A stretch of DNA of 64,000 bases, taken from contig OZ038322.1 of NCBI GenBank assembly GCA_964035795.1, positions 21,448,918 through 21,512,917 of the forward strand, given 5' to 3'. The translations under genes were made by a program, and so were the position numbers. This DNA comes from Pterobdella sp. o SKG-2022. Its lineage: Eukaryota > Annelida > Clitellata > Hirudinida > Piscicolidae. Below the pieces are notes generated by a model. The model saw only the letters and a list, made by a program, of their open reading frames with translations, was not told the origin of the DNA and ran no database searches. The stretch's first letter is position 1, and every line of letters starts with the position of its first letter. Positions 49,301 to 60,469 of the stretch are shown piece after piece.

Positions 49301-52300
49301 TTTTTCTAAGATGTCACTCGTGTTATATTTAAAAATTTTTAATGCTTTCACACTTGCTTCCCCCAAAAAAACGTACGAAGGTCACAGTTGATTTTTCATC
49401 GTGACACCATCTTTGTAAAGCTTGTCGACTGCCAAAAACAATTTCTATATTAGTTATGGCGAAGGTGCTGCTATAACGTATGGAATTCAGTTTTTGTTTT
49501 TCTCATTAATTTCTCATTATTAATCTTATTTTGAATTTGAGTTATTTTTTGACTCACTTTTACAACTAGTTTTCTTTGTTGGATTTTAACAAAAACTCTG
49601 TTGAAGAAATTTTTTAGTGGTATCTTTTGTATCCTCATTATCCGTTAGAGTTTTTAGGTATTTGACCATCATTCTGTCTGTGTATGCAGACATGTGTTTT
49701 TTTAGCCAAGCAGTTTAGGCTCTGATGAATGAAGATAAAAAAAGCACAAAAGTTCAAACCCAAAGTTGTCTTAAGCAAGCTTACATCATCAAATCCCTCA
49801 ATGAATAATGGCTTTGTGAAGTCAAATTTATATGAAATTAAGCTTGCTGTTTGGTGAGAAAGAAAAATGCTGTCAACTCGAAAGGCCTTTTTGAAAAAAT
49901 TCAATAAGAATTGAATTCTTTTGAATTTTCACTACACCTGCGTCTATCAAGCTTTATACTTTATATAAATATTTTTCATGATCTCAATAGAATTTTCTGT
50001 TGAGAAAAACAAACTCTTATTGTTTTTTGATTGCACTGTGTTGATGAATTTCTTGCATTTGTCATGCTTAAGTTTAGTATATAATGTGTAGGTAATTTTT
50101 GGCAGATATTCATGTAATTTATCTGTTTTTTCATGAAGTCAAACCTTTATTTTGTTTTAATGCTTAAAATGCAGTCTCTGCTTACTCATCAACATAATGC
50201 AGTGGTTTTAACTTCATGCATTCTGGTTTGAGTAGGTTGGTTATGTATAGTTTTTATTTTTGATCGTTTAATTATGGAAATTTCAATTGTTTCGTGTTAG
50301 AAAGTCAACGAGGGCGTTTTTGTTAAACGCAAGTTTTTGGTGTGCTATTATGTGATGTTTGTTCATTCGTCTTGCTTTGTAATTATGAACTTATTACTTT
50401 TAACAAGCATTTCATTTCACCTGGTGTTTCACCAACTCTCAAAAACGATTGCGTTTCAATGTTATATGGTCTTTTCATGTTGAGTTTTATTCATTTTTTC
50501 AAAGAAAAACTTCATTCTTGCAACTAAATACACAATAAAAATTTCTTCCTGTCAAAAGTTTTTCAATAAATTTTTTCGTTTTTTAATTTCAAATTTAATA
50601 ATGGTGAAAACTCATTCATATTTGATTATTTCAAGTTTTCGTCAAGTTCAGGTGAGATTATTTTATAACTAATGCACTTTTGAACACATTCTGATTAGGT
50701 ATAATATAAGCTATTTCTAACCTGTTCCTTCTTTGTTTAATGTAAATATATTATCAAAATTTTTTTGCATTACGTCATAAATAAATATACCAATCGAAGA
50801 AATTATTTTGAAAAATCTTAACTTATTCGTTTTTGAGTTTTTACTTGAGATGAACTTTGCAAAAATCATTATAAGAAATAAACTAAATAGTACGAAAACT
50901 CTAAATGACACGAGTATGTAACTAACCAGCATAGGAAGCTGTGTTGAGGTGGACTTCTGTTGTTTCAATGTCACTGTTGGCGAGACCAGCTTCAATTTTA
51001 CAGCGAAGAAGCAGCAGAAATTGCTGGATGGCGTTTGGTTGGCACGTTACTATGCTCTTAATAACATCTTCACTGATTTCAAACTTCAACTTTCTAAATA
51101 CTTTGCTGTCAAAAGATATTGGAAGTTTTCACGTTCTATAAGAATTTTAAAGAAAATTAACAACGAAGTCTATGCGTCAACTTAGTAATTAAATGAACGA
51201 AATTCGAATTTATTAAATGATTTTTATGTAAAAAGATAATTTAGGTTTAAAATTGATGCTGAATGAGACTAAACACGTAACGTAATGAACTTAATTTTAC
51301 GGAAATATTTTTTGTTATTTCCTATCACATGAATAAATTTGGCTTTACTCTTATAGATAAAATTTCTAATAGTGTTTCAAGAATGATTAATACGCAGAAG
51401 AAATGATATAAGACGGACTAAGCAAGCTTTTTAATCAAGTTGATTTAGTGTGAAGCAAGGAATCATGAGAAAAACCCAAAAATTCAACAACTTTGTTATT
51501 GGACTTTTAATGTAAATAATTTTTTCAATTTAACCCACTTTAAAACGCTTTTCTCACTTTTTTTTTCCAATAATTTCCAAACTTACCAGCTTTTCCACAA
51601 GCAATATTCCCCGCATCCTTTAAAACAGCACAAGTTCTCCCTTTGCGTAAGAAAGGCAATTTGGACCCTACCATTCCTTCGAACTACCGCCTTATTTCTA
51701 ACTTGAGCACCATTTCAAAAATTATCGAAAGACTCGTTCATTCCAGAATAACTTCTCACGTTTCATCATCTCCTAATTTTAATCCTTTCCAATCAGCATA
51801 TCGCAAGCACTACTCAACAGAAACCACACTCTTACGCATCACTGACAGTCTTCGCAACATCTGCGCTACTGGACATGCGGCCATTTTGGTTTCGTTAGAC
51901 CTTTCTGCTGCTTTTGACACTCTCGATCACAATATCTTAATTGATATTTTGAATAGATACTTCAATATTTCTGATCTCACTCTTTCTTGGTTTCGCTCTT
52001 ACCTCTCTCAACGTTCTCAGTTCGTTAAAATGGACAATTTCTCTTATCTTACATCACTCAACTCAGACGTGCCGCAGGGCTCCGTTCTGAGACTAATCCT
52101 CTTCTCTCTTTATACATCACCCATGTGTAGCATTATTTTAGAGCACGACTTGCTTTTTCACCATTTCGCTGATGACATCACTCTTCACTGAAGTATCTCA
52201 CCTAGATCCTAGCCCCACTCTCCTTAAATTATCTAGTTGTCTTTCCACTCTAAACTCCTGGTTTTCTCAAAGCCAACTGAAACTAAACCCTACTAAGAGT

Positions 52301-54608
52301 GAGGTTATGTTTTTCGGCAGCTCTCGTCTTTAAGCAAAATACAATCTTCCTTCTGTGGTAACTCTCGACGGCACCACACTTCCTATATCTTCCAAGCTCA
52401 AAATCTTAGATGTCACCTTAGATTCAAATTTGAACTTTGCTCACTTTATTTCTCAAATAATCCAATCTTCCAATTTCCATATCTATGCCATAAAACAAGT
52501 ACGCAAATTCTTACCTCTTTCCACTGCTAATGCCCTCTTTATCTCACTAGTTCTTTCCAGATTGAACTACTGTAATTCTCTTCTTTGCGGGCAGCCAAAC
52601 TATCTTTTATGCAAACTTCAAGCCCTCCAAAACCACGTGGCCAGGACGGTTCTTCAAGCTGATTATTTCAGTTCTTCCAGCGACTGTCTTGATCGTTTGC
52701 AATGGCTACCTGTCTCCCAAAGATGCAAGTTTAAATTACTTTGGCTCATTGCATGCACTCTCAAGCTTGAACAACCTGCTTATCTTTTTGATCTTTTGTC
52801 AATCAGACACACACGTCAACCACTCAGATCCTTGCACTCTGGTTCCCAGCTTCATCAGCCCGTTTCTTCAGGCTTGTTTACAAGTCGCTCTTTTTCGCAC
52901 CAGACTCCACGTCTGTAGAATTCACTTCCTTCTAACTTGCGCTCATCGCCTTCTCTCATGAACTTCCGCAAACTTTTGAAAACTCACTTATACCATAAAC
53001 ACCCCCAGTCATAATCTCTTACAAACCTTGAGTGCCTCTGAAGCAATCTTGAATTGATAACTGTGCGCTATAAAAATCTTAATAATAATAATTTAAGATA
53101 TGGGATTGTAAAAGTACAGATGCTTTTGATTGATTGTTTGTTCATGATTATTTCACTAATTGATGCATCAACCGAGTGGAAGACTTGAACTGCTAGTTTG
53201 ATACGCTGTTCTGCTACTTTCTTATGAGACATACCAAGAAATACAAAAAAGCGATGAATGATTTGCATGTAGCATGCATTTGGGTCTTAAATATCATTTA
53301 AACATTTGTTTTTTAACAATTTTTAAAAACCATGGTAAAAGTTTATAAAACTGAAAAATTACCAATTATTAAATAAGGAATTATATAGTTTTTAAATTAT
53401 CTATTAAAAGCTTATACAAATCTACATAATGGAAAGAGAAGAGATTATTCAAAATTTTCTTCAAAGCTTTTCTTAAGACACTTTTCAATTTTCAAATAAA
53501 TTGCTAATATAAGTTTTGTACTTGAAAAAAAATTTTTAAAATTGTCTTTCGTATTTCATACAATTTTAAATTTTCATTTAAAAAAGCATATTATTCTCTC
53601 ATAAAAAGCATTTTTAAAAACTAAAACGTCGAAACTTCAAAATGGAAAAGGTTATAAAACTGTTCAAATCAAAAGAGGATTAGTTGAGTTTAGTCTTTAA
53701 AAGTATGTGGTAATATTCCTATAACATTGGACCTATGATGAAAAAATCATACAGATTTTTTTTAGAAAAGATTTTCATGTGATTTAAAAATGTATAAAAA
53801 TGCATCAGCTGCAAGAATTTCAATGAAATCAATTTCGAAAAATGTCTCGTTATTACTTTTTTTTCATAACATTACTGCAATCAATACAGTTAGAGATTTC
53901 CCACACATCCAATGACAAAAAAAATAATGAATTCAATATTATCAAAAATAAATTTGTGAAATCCAGTTAAAAAACCTTCATTATAGATTAATTCATTTGT
54001 TTGAAAGCATTCTATCGAATCTCATTCTTACCGATTGAGTGTTTTCCAATTGATAATTTTGTTGTTGACTCCAAGAGCTGAAGGATAATTATGCAGGTCG
54101 ACATAGTTTGGGTAGTAAAACTTCACCACTTCTGCTATCAAAACTGTTTTGTTTAAAAGATAGAAATTAGCTTAAAAGTTTATATAGGTTTAGTGAATCG
54201 ATCAATTGAACATGAATCTATTAAATAAAATGTTTGTTAAAAATATATGCGATTTTGGAAAATTTTTTCGAAGGAAATTCTTAGCACGAAAATCTAAAAA
54301 GTAAACTAAAAATTTAAATAGAAGGTTTCTAATTTCAACTATAATGAAAAATAGTTTTATAAAAAATCATAAGACAATTATTTCAGTGGAAAATGTTAAT
54401 GAAATTTTGTGACTGATGTTGACTCATTAAAAGTTGTTATGACAGTCACAAATGAGTTCTTATATTTTTAAAACTTGGAGTTTTGCTTCGAAAATTCACT
54501 CTTAAACTAACCCCCATCAGAAAAATCTCGTTTGAGGTCTTTTTTTGGACGAGAAAAAGGAATTTTGTCTACCCAAGCGAATAAATCATCTATCAACTCT
54601 TCATTCAT
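46372..54608 (-). CDS. SPEF1: SPEF1/CLAMP, CH-domain microtubule protein of cilia
   Basis: Microtubule-bundling protein of motile cilia and flagella and of epithelial microtubules. Six exons, all phases agree: 54608-54512, 54143-54032, 51105-50927, 48359-48333 (27 nt), 47846-47716, 46452-46372 (TAA), 208 residues (human 236). N-terminal CH domain: LFAWVDKIPFSRPKKDLKRD, FSDGVLIAEVVKFYYPNYVD, LHNYPSALGVNNKIINWKTL, NRKVFRKLKFEISEDVIKSI, VTCQPNAIQQFLLLLR. A short linker and then the C-terminal coiled coil with the family signature ETIDILKAKVKKLENLLDLK and DLRLTE. Intron 2 (about 2.9 kb) holds a LINE in the opposite orientation; intron 3 holds an ankyrin-like remnant. AATAAA overlaps the stop codon. 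The plus-strand open frame over exon 3 is its shadow. Confidence 0.95.
48658..48754 (-). pseudogene. Ankyrin-repeat-like remnant
   Basis: Minus strand reads GITLNSPLILMAALEKSHID followed by IKNLRKLKHG and a stop. This resembles an ankyrin repeat (TPLHLAALNGHIDIVKLLLKHG-like spacing) with small insertions. It lies in SPEF1 intron 3, on the same strand, in a stretch (48.6-49.9 kb) slightly richer in GC that holds other broken frames. Single weak repeat; may be a transposon or gene fragment. Confidence 0.3.
51560..53092 (+). mobile_element. CR1/L2-like LINE copy G, RT to 3' end, young
   Basis: Plus-strand copy inserted in SPEF1 intron 2, antisense to that gene. It reads NYRLISNLSTISKIIERLV, FQSAYRKHYSTETTLLRITD, LVSLDLSAAFDTLDHNILID, DVPQGSVLRLILFSLYTSP and an intact FADDIT box at 52160-52177, then a frameshift/stop; a second open stretch at 52355-52918 covers the thumb and LQWLPVSQRCKFKLLWLIA. 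It ends GTGCGCTATAAAAATCTT + AAT units at 53092. The 3' 600 nt match copy E on the other strand almost exactly at protein level, implying recent activity of the family. 5'-truncated, no endonuclease. Confidence 0.93.
53093..53268 (-). pseudogene. Possible THAP9/P-element-type transposase fragment
   Basis: Minus strand reads HKKVAEQRIKLAVQVFHSVD and ASISEIIMNKQS, recalling the KVSLAAQVFS block of P-element/THAP9-like transposases. Only about 45 residues, no THAP finger and no flanking domains. It directly abuts the LINE 3' end, so the LINE may have inserted into it. Recognition rests on one motif. Confidence 0.3.
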
Positions 54609-57600
54609 GCTTGGAAATGTTGTTCAACTGTCTAAGCAAATGGAAATTCACGAGTTTTGACAATCAATTTATTTAGTTAAACATTACTTCAATTTCAACT
54701 ATTAGTTGTTTGCAGAAGTTTTCATCGGAAAAATATAAATACATAATTTCATCAATTTTTTGAAAAAATAATTTAAAATCAATGAAAAATTATTTCAAGA
54801 AATAACTTACTGAAAAGTTGTTGTGTTGTTTTCGAGATTTGGTTACTATGGAAACTGACGATTATTTTGCGTAGCCACAAAGCGTTTAAAAATTAACTTT
54901 TAAAAATTTCCAAAGTAAAAAACTATTTAAGTAGATAAATTATGTTTGATAAAAAATTAAAATGCAAATTATAAAAACTTTTGTAGTTCAAATCCAAGTT
55001 TTTAATTTGTTCAAAAGATGGCGTTCACAAAGCTTAAAAGCGAAAATACATTTTATTTAAAAAGTCTTGAAAACTATAAGCGTAAAATTTTATTATATTC
55101 TTGCAAAGTTTTTACTAAAAATGTTGAAAAATCTTTTTATAAAATTTAAAAGAAAACATACATCATGACGAAACTTTTAATTAAATTTGCAATTCAAACA
55201 TCCTATTAACGCTCTTATAAATGAATAACTTCTCACTAACAGTTAAGTTCTCTTTCAAGTTTTAATTAGCACACTTCGTGCTTCAAAATTCAACTAACTC
55301 ATTCTTTTAATGCTACACAATTGTTTTGAAGCATTTCTCAAAATATTTGAAGACACAAACATAATCAAATGAAAATATTTGTTAGGACAAATAAACTCTA
55401 CAATATACCTTTGTGCGTGTAGAAAAAAAGTAATTTAATAATCTAATAATATATCGGTAAAACAATTTTTAAAAAATTTTCGTATGAAAACGCATTTTTA
55501 TTTTTTCATGTTGTTTTTGCATTTTTTGCGTCTTTCATCTTTTTCTCGTTTTTCAAACCGCCTTTTTTGAACTTTCTCCATTATTTTTAGTCGCTGTTAT
55601 TTTTCTTCTACTTATCTATATTCAATCTAAAGCACCAAAAAAATTTTTTGTCTTCAGAGCCAATATTTGAAATAAAGAAATTATAATGGGAGTTTTAGTG
55701 CCGAAATAACTTTTTAATTAAAAACTCAGCTTCAATTTAGAACCAAGCTTGTTTTCTTTTTACAAACGTATGAAATATCATTAAAATTCAGAGCCATTTT
55801 TTGATAAATATTTTAAAAAGTGTTAACAGAAGAGTTTGAATCTGGTCATATAGTATTTTAATTCAATAAATTTAACTTTCGTTTGACGGCTTAATATCCA
55901 TAATTTCTATAGTTTCTAAGCTAAAAATATTCAATAAAAAAAACGAAAACTTGGAAATGAAGTTTGAAATATTCATAAAATTTTATTCCAAATATCTCAG
56001 TCACTTCCTTACTCATAAGTTATCCGATCAACTTTTATCCAATGTATAAAATTCTCGGAAGCCACACGTTTAAAAGATATCCACGTTAAGAAGCAAATAT
56101 ATATTTCATTTTATTCCCAAGTTCTAGTTATTGTTTCTTATCATTAATCTCTGCAGGAAAGAAAATAATTTGTTTTGTTGTCTCATTTCATCAAATAAAT
56201 TCACTTCAATATTTTTTCAATATATCCATTGATTTCTCAACTGGTATGCCATTTTTAAAGAGTTCATTTATCCATACATCCATATGAAAGAAGTCTGAGT
56301 AGAAATTAAATAAAAGTATATGGAGCCTAATAATGACTCTCAGTTTGTATGTGGATATGATAGGCGAGATACTGGAACCTTAGGGTGTAGTAAAAGATAG
56401 GGCATTTATAAATATTTCTGCAGTCTACATTAATGTTCAAAATTCAGAAAATATTTTTGATTTTATTTGAATTAAGTTAAAATAAGAAGGAAGAAGAAAG
56501 CGTTTGAAAAAAGAATGGTGGTGAGATACTTATTGTTTTCCATTGTTTTTTAGATTTTTTCAATATTCTAGAATAGTGATGCCATTCAACATTATTTTAG
56601 TGTTTGTTCAACAAGTTATTCATATAATTTTCAACTTTGTATCTAGTTTCGCCCGTTTTCCTCACCAAGAAGCGAGTGGAAAAATGAAAGTTGTCATTAT
56701 CTTTTTTCATAGTTTTTCAATTTTTCTTCTTTATTAAAGTTTCTTTTAGTCATTTTATTAAATTTCCTGCTTAAAAAACCAATTCATGATTAAGCTTTTC
56801 TATATCATTATTTGAGATGGCATTTTCATATTTAATTTTTCAATTCAAATTTTGTCAATTAATTTTAGAAGTCGATTAAATTTCTCAACTTTTCATATCA
56901 TTCAGTTGTTTAAGATTGTTGTCTATAATCCATAACCACTTAGCTCTTTTGACGATTTGTTAAACGTTCTTTTGGTTTTTTATGAATTTTTTCTTATTAA
57001 TTTATGACTATACAAAAAAAATCCTCCAAAATCTTTTTACTCTTCCATGATAACAAACACAAAAACAGTTTTGAAAACACATAAAAAAATTTATCGTAAA
57101 AAGCCATCTTAAAAGAATTGATATCAAACGCATTTTACCTTCTATTGTCTCATTTTGTAAGAAATATGCTGTGTTTTCAAGGTTATTTTCATTTTGAATA
57201 ACATTAATTTTTCTTATAAATTTTCAAATCTAAGATTTCGAATTGAATTTTTTATTATAAAGATAACAATAACAAAAAAACTAGTGACAAAAATTGCTAG
57301 CTTACTATCAGGTTATAAGGATTAAATTCATTGCGAATTACAGTGTGCCAAAGTACGTCTCAAAGTATTGTGATATTTAATAGTTTTTTTTATGTGAGAA
57401 TGATACCAAAAAAAAATCAAAAACTTTTTTTTTGATGTCAACAAGTGTGGAATATTTAAGAATGATTTAATATAATAGTTATATACATATTAATATTTTA
57501 TATATCAATTTTAATATATTAGATTTATTGAATCAAAGTTTATTTGAGTTTTTATAACAAATCTTCATGTAAATATGTGTACACATTATTTTATTTCAGT

Positions 57601-57778
57601 GTATTAGACATTTTTATGACTATCAGTTTTTTACTAGTTACCTTCTGCCATTGATTGTAAAGAAGTTTTTATGGAAAAACTGTAGCCCTTTTGAGTTTTT
57701 CCATCGTTCATCGTCCTTATAATTCAAATTTTGTGGGGTTAGACGCAAATACAAATTGTGTAACAAATGCTAATTGTT
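54609..57778. other. AT-rich gap between SPEF1 and the candidate peptide gene
   Basis: About 3.2 kb with long A/T tracts and no supported gene. The SPEF1 promoter should lie just above 54608; I see no clear element. Confidence 0.5.
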
Positions 57779-57851
57779 GACCCAACACGGCATCGAACTC
57801 GGTACTTTTGGATAATTAGTCTAACACTCTACCACGGGCTATACACGGGCC
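57779..57851 (-). tRNA. tRNA-Ile(AAU)-like pseudogene or SINE head
   Basis: The minus strand folds as a 73-nt tRNA-like sequence: acceptor ends GGCCCGT/TTGGGTC with G-U pairs, an A-box-like GTGGTAGAG, an anticodon arm with loop CTAATTA (anticodon AAT) and a B-box-like GTTCGATGCC. The T stem pairs badly and one anticodon-stem pair is broken, so a functional tRNA is unlikely. It is either a tRNA pseudogene or the head of a tRNA-derived SINE. Confidence 0.6.
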
Positions 57852-58039
57852 AAATGTTTATTTATTAAAGAAATATTCTGTTGGAATTTTTCATTAGATT
57901 AAAATGTACAGTGCACCCCAACTTTATCCCACTATTTAAATTCTTTGAATAGCTGAAAACACTAACACACTTTTTTCGACTTGAAAATACGGATGAAACT
58001 TTTGTGCGAAAGTTTTCAAGGTTTACAAAAACTCCTTGG

Positions 58040-59442
58040 CAGGTAAGAAAGAAAGTGCTGCTGATGGTGGTTATTCAATTAGTGTTCAATGTAAGCAGCC
58101 GTGAACTACCCTCTCACAAATTCCACAGTCCAAACGATGGAGACTACAAGAGTTTCAGCGATAAGGAAAGCCTAATGAAAGATCGACTTGAGAGATATGT
58201 GAATGGCATGGACTCCAACGAAAATGACATTTTTGGCGGGTTTCTTCGTCGTTTTAATGCACAAAATATCAAAAGATATGATTACTTGAAAAAGTAGGAA
58301 ATTTAAAAATTATTGAATTTTAAAACGTCAGTATTTTTTATTTTATCATTGTATATAATTGCGATTGATTTCTGAGAAATTCAATAGATTGGGTTCATTA
58401 AAAAAGTTTCAATTTTAAGACACTTGAAAATGGAACTTTTCACGTTTATTTAATGTTATATTGAGGAAATTTTACTCCCGAAATGTTTGCATGGTTTTGA
58501 AAATAAACTTTTAATTAATTCAGAAAATGGAATAAATTTTCTTATAATTGATAAAAAAAATTAGAAATAAACTTTGATAATGATTTGAAGACGTCATGAA
58601 GAAAAACTATTTGGAAAGGTCTTGCAAGAGAATTACGACACAATCATCGAACCCAAAGGTGAAAGCCTTGAGAACTTATAAATTATACTTTTCCTTATTG
58701 TCTACCAATAGTTCAGCGTTTTAAAAATTTTAAATATTGATTGAAGATATTTTAGTAGAGTTAAAATAAATTTAACGATTTTCGGCTTAACTTTTAGAAT
58801 AATTGAAGGTTGTTTCAAGATGTTTCAAGATATATTGTTCAAATTTAATGGTGGTCGATTTTTTCTTCAACATGTACCTTCGTCATTATTTTCTAACTTG
58901 ATTTAGCAGAAATTATTTCGAAAATTTCCATCTAAACATTTTCAGAGTAAACTTTTAATAATTTCGATAAAAAAATTTTTTAAAAACCTGTCATCTAAAT
59001 AAAAAGGGCGTCGTTACAAAATTAATCTAATACACTACCTCGCTAGATCACGCTCATACTCAAATTCAGTATCACCTGTTTGATTGTGTTTCCAAGTTTT
59101 TCTGATACCAGAATATAAAATTTCACTAAAAAATTTTTCTTAAAAAATTTGCACACAAATTGGTTGAAGAAGGCTTAAAGATTACAGTTTTGATGAATTA
59201 AAAACGTTAACCTTCAATATAAAGTATTTTATACCTATCAATGCCAAACTTTCTTTTGATAGTTATAAAAAATTAATTTATACTGAAAATTTCAACTAGT
59301 TCCTCAAATATCCAAACGCAACATGGGCTACAAGTCGGAACAAGAGATGAGAGATGCCTTCGGTAATGGAATGGTTGACATTATTCTCATGATGAATAAA
59401 AGTGGACGCCCTCTTCACAACAGCAAAGGAAGATTCCGTTGA
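58040..59442 (+). CDS. Candidate secreted peptide-hormone precursor, unrecognised
   Basis: Three segments join with exact phase: a first exon ending 58293 (leaves 2 nt), 58591-58658, and 59300-59442 (TGA); about 154 residues if read from 58040. It opens with a signal-peptide-like VRKKVLLMVVIQLVFNVSS followed by RELPSHKFHSPNDGD. The rest has no Cys and several basic processing sites: FGGFLRRF, NAQNIKR, YDYLKKR, VPQISKR and a final GRFR. That layout is typical of neuropeptide precursors. The 5' end is uncertain: no ATG lies upstream in this frame, so either a further 5' exon joins at CTTGGCAG/58040, or an ATG at 57993 is used with the strong donor at 58040 and an acceptor near 58094 (phase also fits). 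I match it to no known precursor. The next gene, tail to tail, is a peptide receptor. Confidence 0.5.
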
Positions 59443-60166
59443 AAATGTAACAACTTGAAAAATTCATTGTTCAAAAGTTTTTGAATGTTTTGATAAGAAA
59501 AGCTCTCAAACTGCTAATTTAATTCTTGATTTTTTGAAGTTTTCAATATCAAGCTCGTCATGAAAGTTGAACATTTTTTGCGAGTGAATTATGGGAACAT
59601 GTTTAAATAAGTATCACTTTGTTTTAATTGAATTTATAATAAAAAAGCTTTCAATCAACAGAGTTTAATCATGACAACTCCTGGCGAACAAATCTTAATG
59701 AAAGAAAATCCAACTAACGTGACACTATATTTTATTCAAGTTTAACACGTTTAAAATAAAATTCTCACAATATTTTGTCACAATTTTGGTGTAAAAATGA
59801 ATTAAACACATATTAAAAAAATTATTTGATAAAATGATTTCAAAAAGAAAATCAATTACAGATTATTCTAATTTTAAAAATTTTCTATTTTTTCCATTCA
59901 TTCAAACTTTTCTATTGTTTAAAAGTAAAAGCCTTTTTCAGATTATCGGTTTTTGTTGAATGGTGTCAATTTTAACATAATCACAAATAGTGTACAAAAC
60001 TAATAGATTTGAAAAAATTATATTTTTGCACAAGCTACTCACTGCACAATGTTTCTAGCGGTTAATATGATGGGTTACAAACCAGTATCAACATTACTAT
60101 GCTTTCATATCAGGATGACAGAATAGCTTAAATCAAAAAGAGGTGTACAAACACAAAGTATTTTTT
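59443..60166. other. AT-rich spacer
   Basis: Spacer between the candidate precursor and the foldback element near the receptor 3' end. No feature seen. Confidence 0.5.
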
Positions 60167-60268
60167 AATCTGAATCACGAAGCTTCTCGTAGGCCTAACA
60201 TTTTTTACCAAGTCATTATCATTTGATAATGTAAGTTAGGTTTACGAAAAGCTTCGTGATTCAGATAA
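60167..60268. repeat. Inverted-repeat element, AAGCTTCGT family, copy 4 (best preserved)
   Basis: Arms 60168-60199 (ATCTGAATCACGAAGCTTCT, CGTAGGCCTAAC) and 60235-60266 (GTTAGGTTTACGAAAAGCTT, CGTGATTCAGAT) are inverted with three mismatches over 32 nt; centre contains ATTATCATTTGATAAT. About 100 nt in all, no coding capacity, a MITE-like foldback, just downstream of the sex-peptide-type receptor gene. Confidence 0.9.
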
Positions 60269-60469
60269 TATTTATATCAAGAATATATAGTATTATTTTG
60301 CTTTGAGTAACCGTGCCATAAAACACCAAATATATTCAAGGTGAGGTACTTGGGATATTTTCAACAACATAATGAATTTTCTAGAAAACTATATAAAAAT
60401 TACTTTCATTCACAAGTTTTTAGAGTATTTTTCACAGAAATATGTCGAAACACCTTCTAATATTTTACT

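Noticed and set aside
50941..51185. Plus-strand open frame with good-looking codons
   Set aside because: It is the reverse of SPEF1 exon 3, whose minus-strand frame matches the family and has correct phases on both sides.
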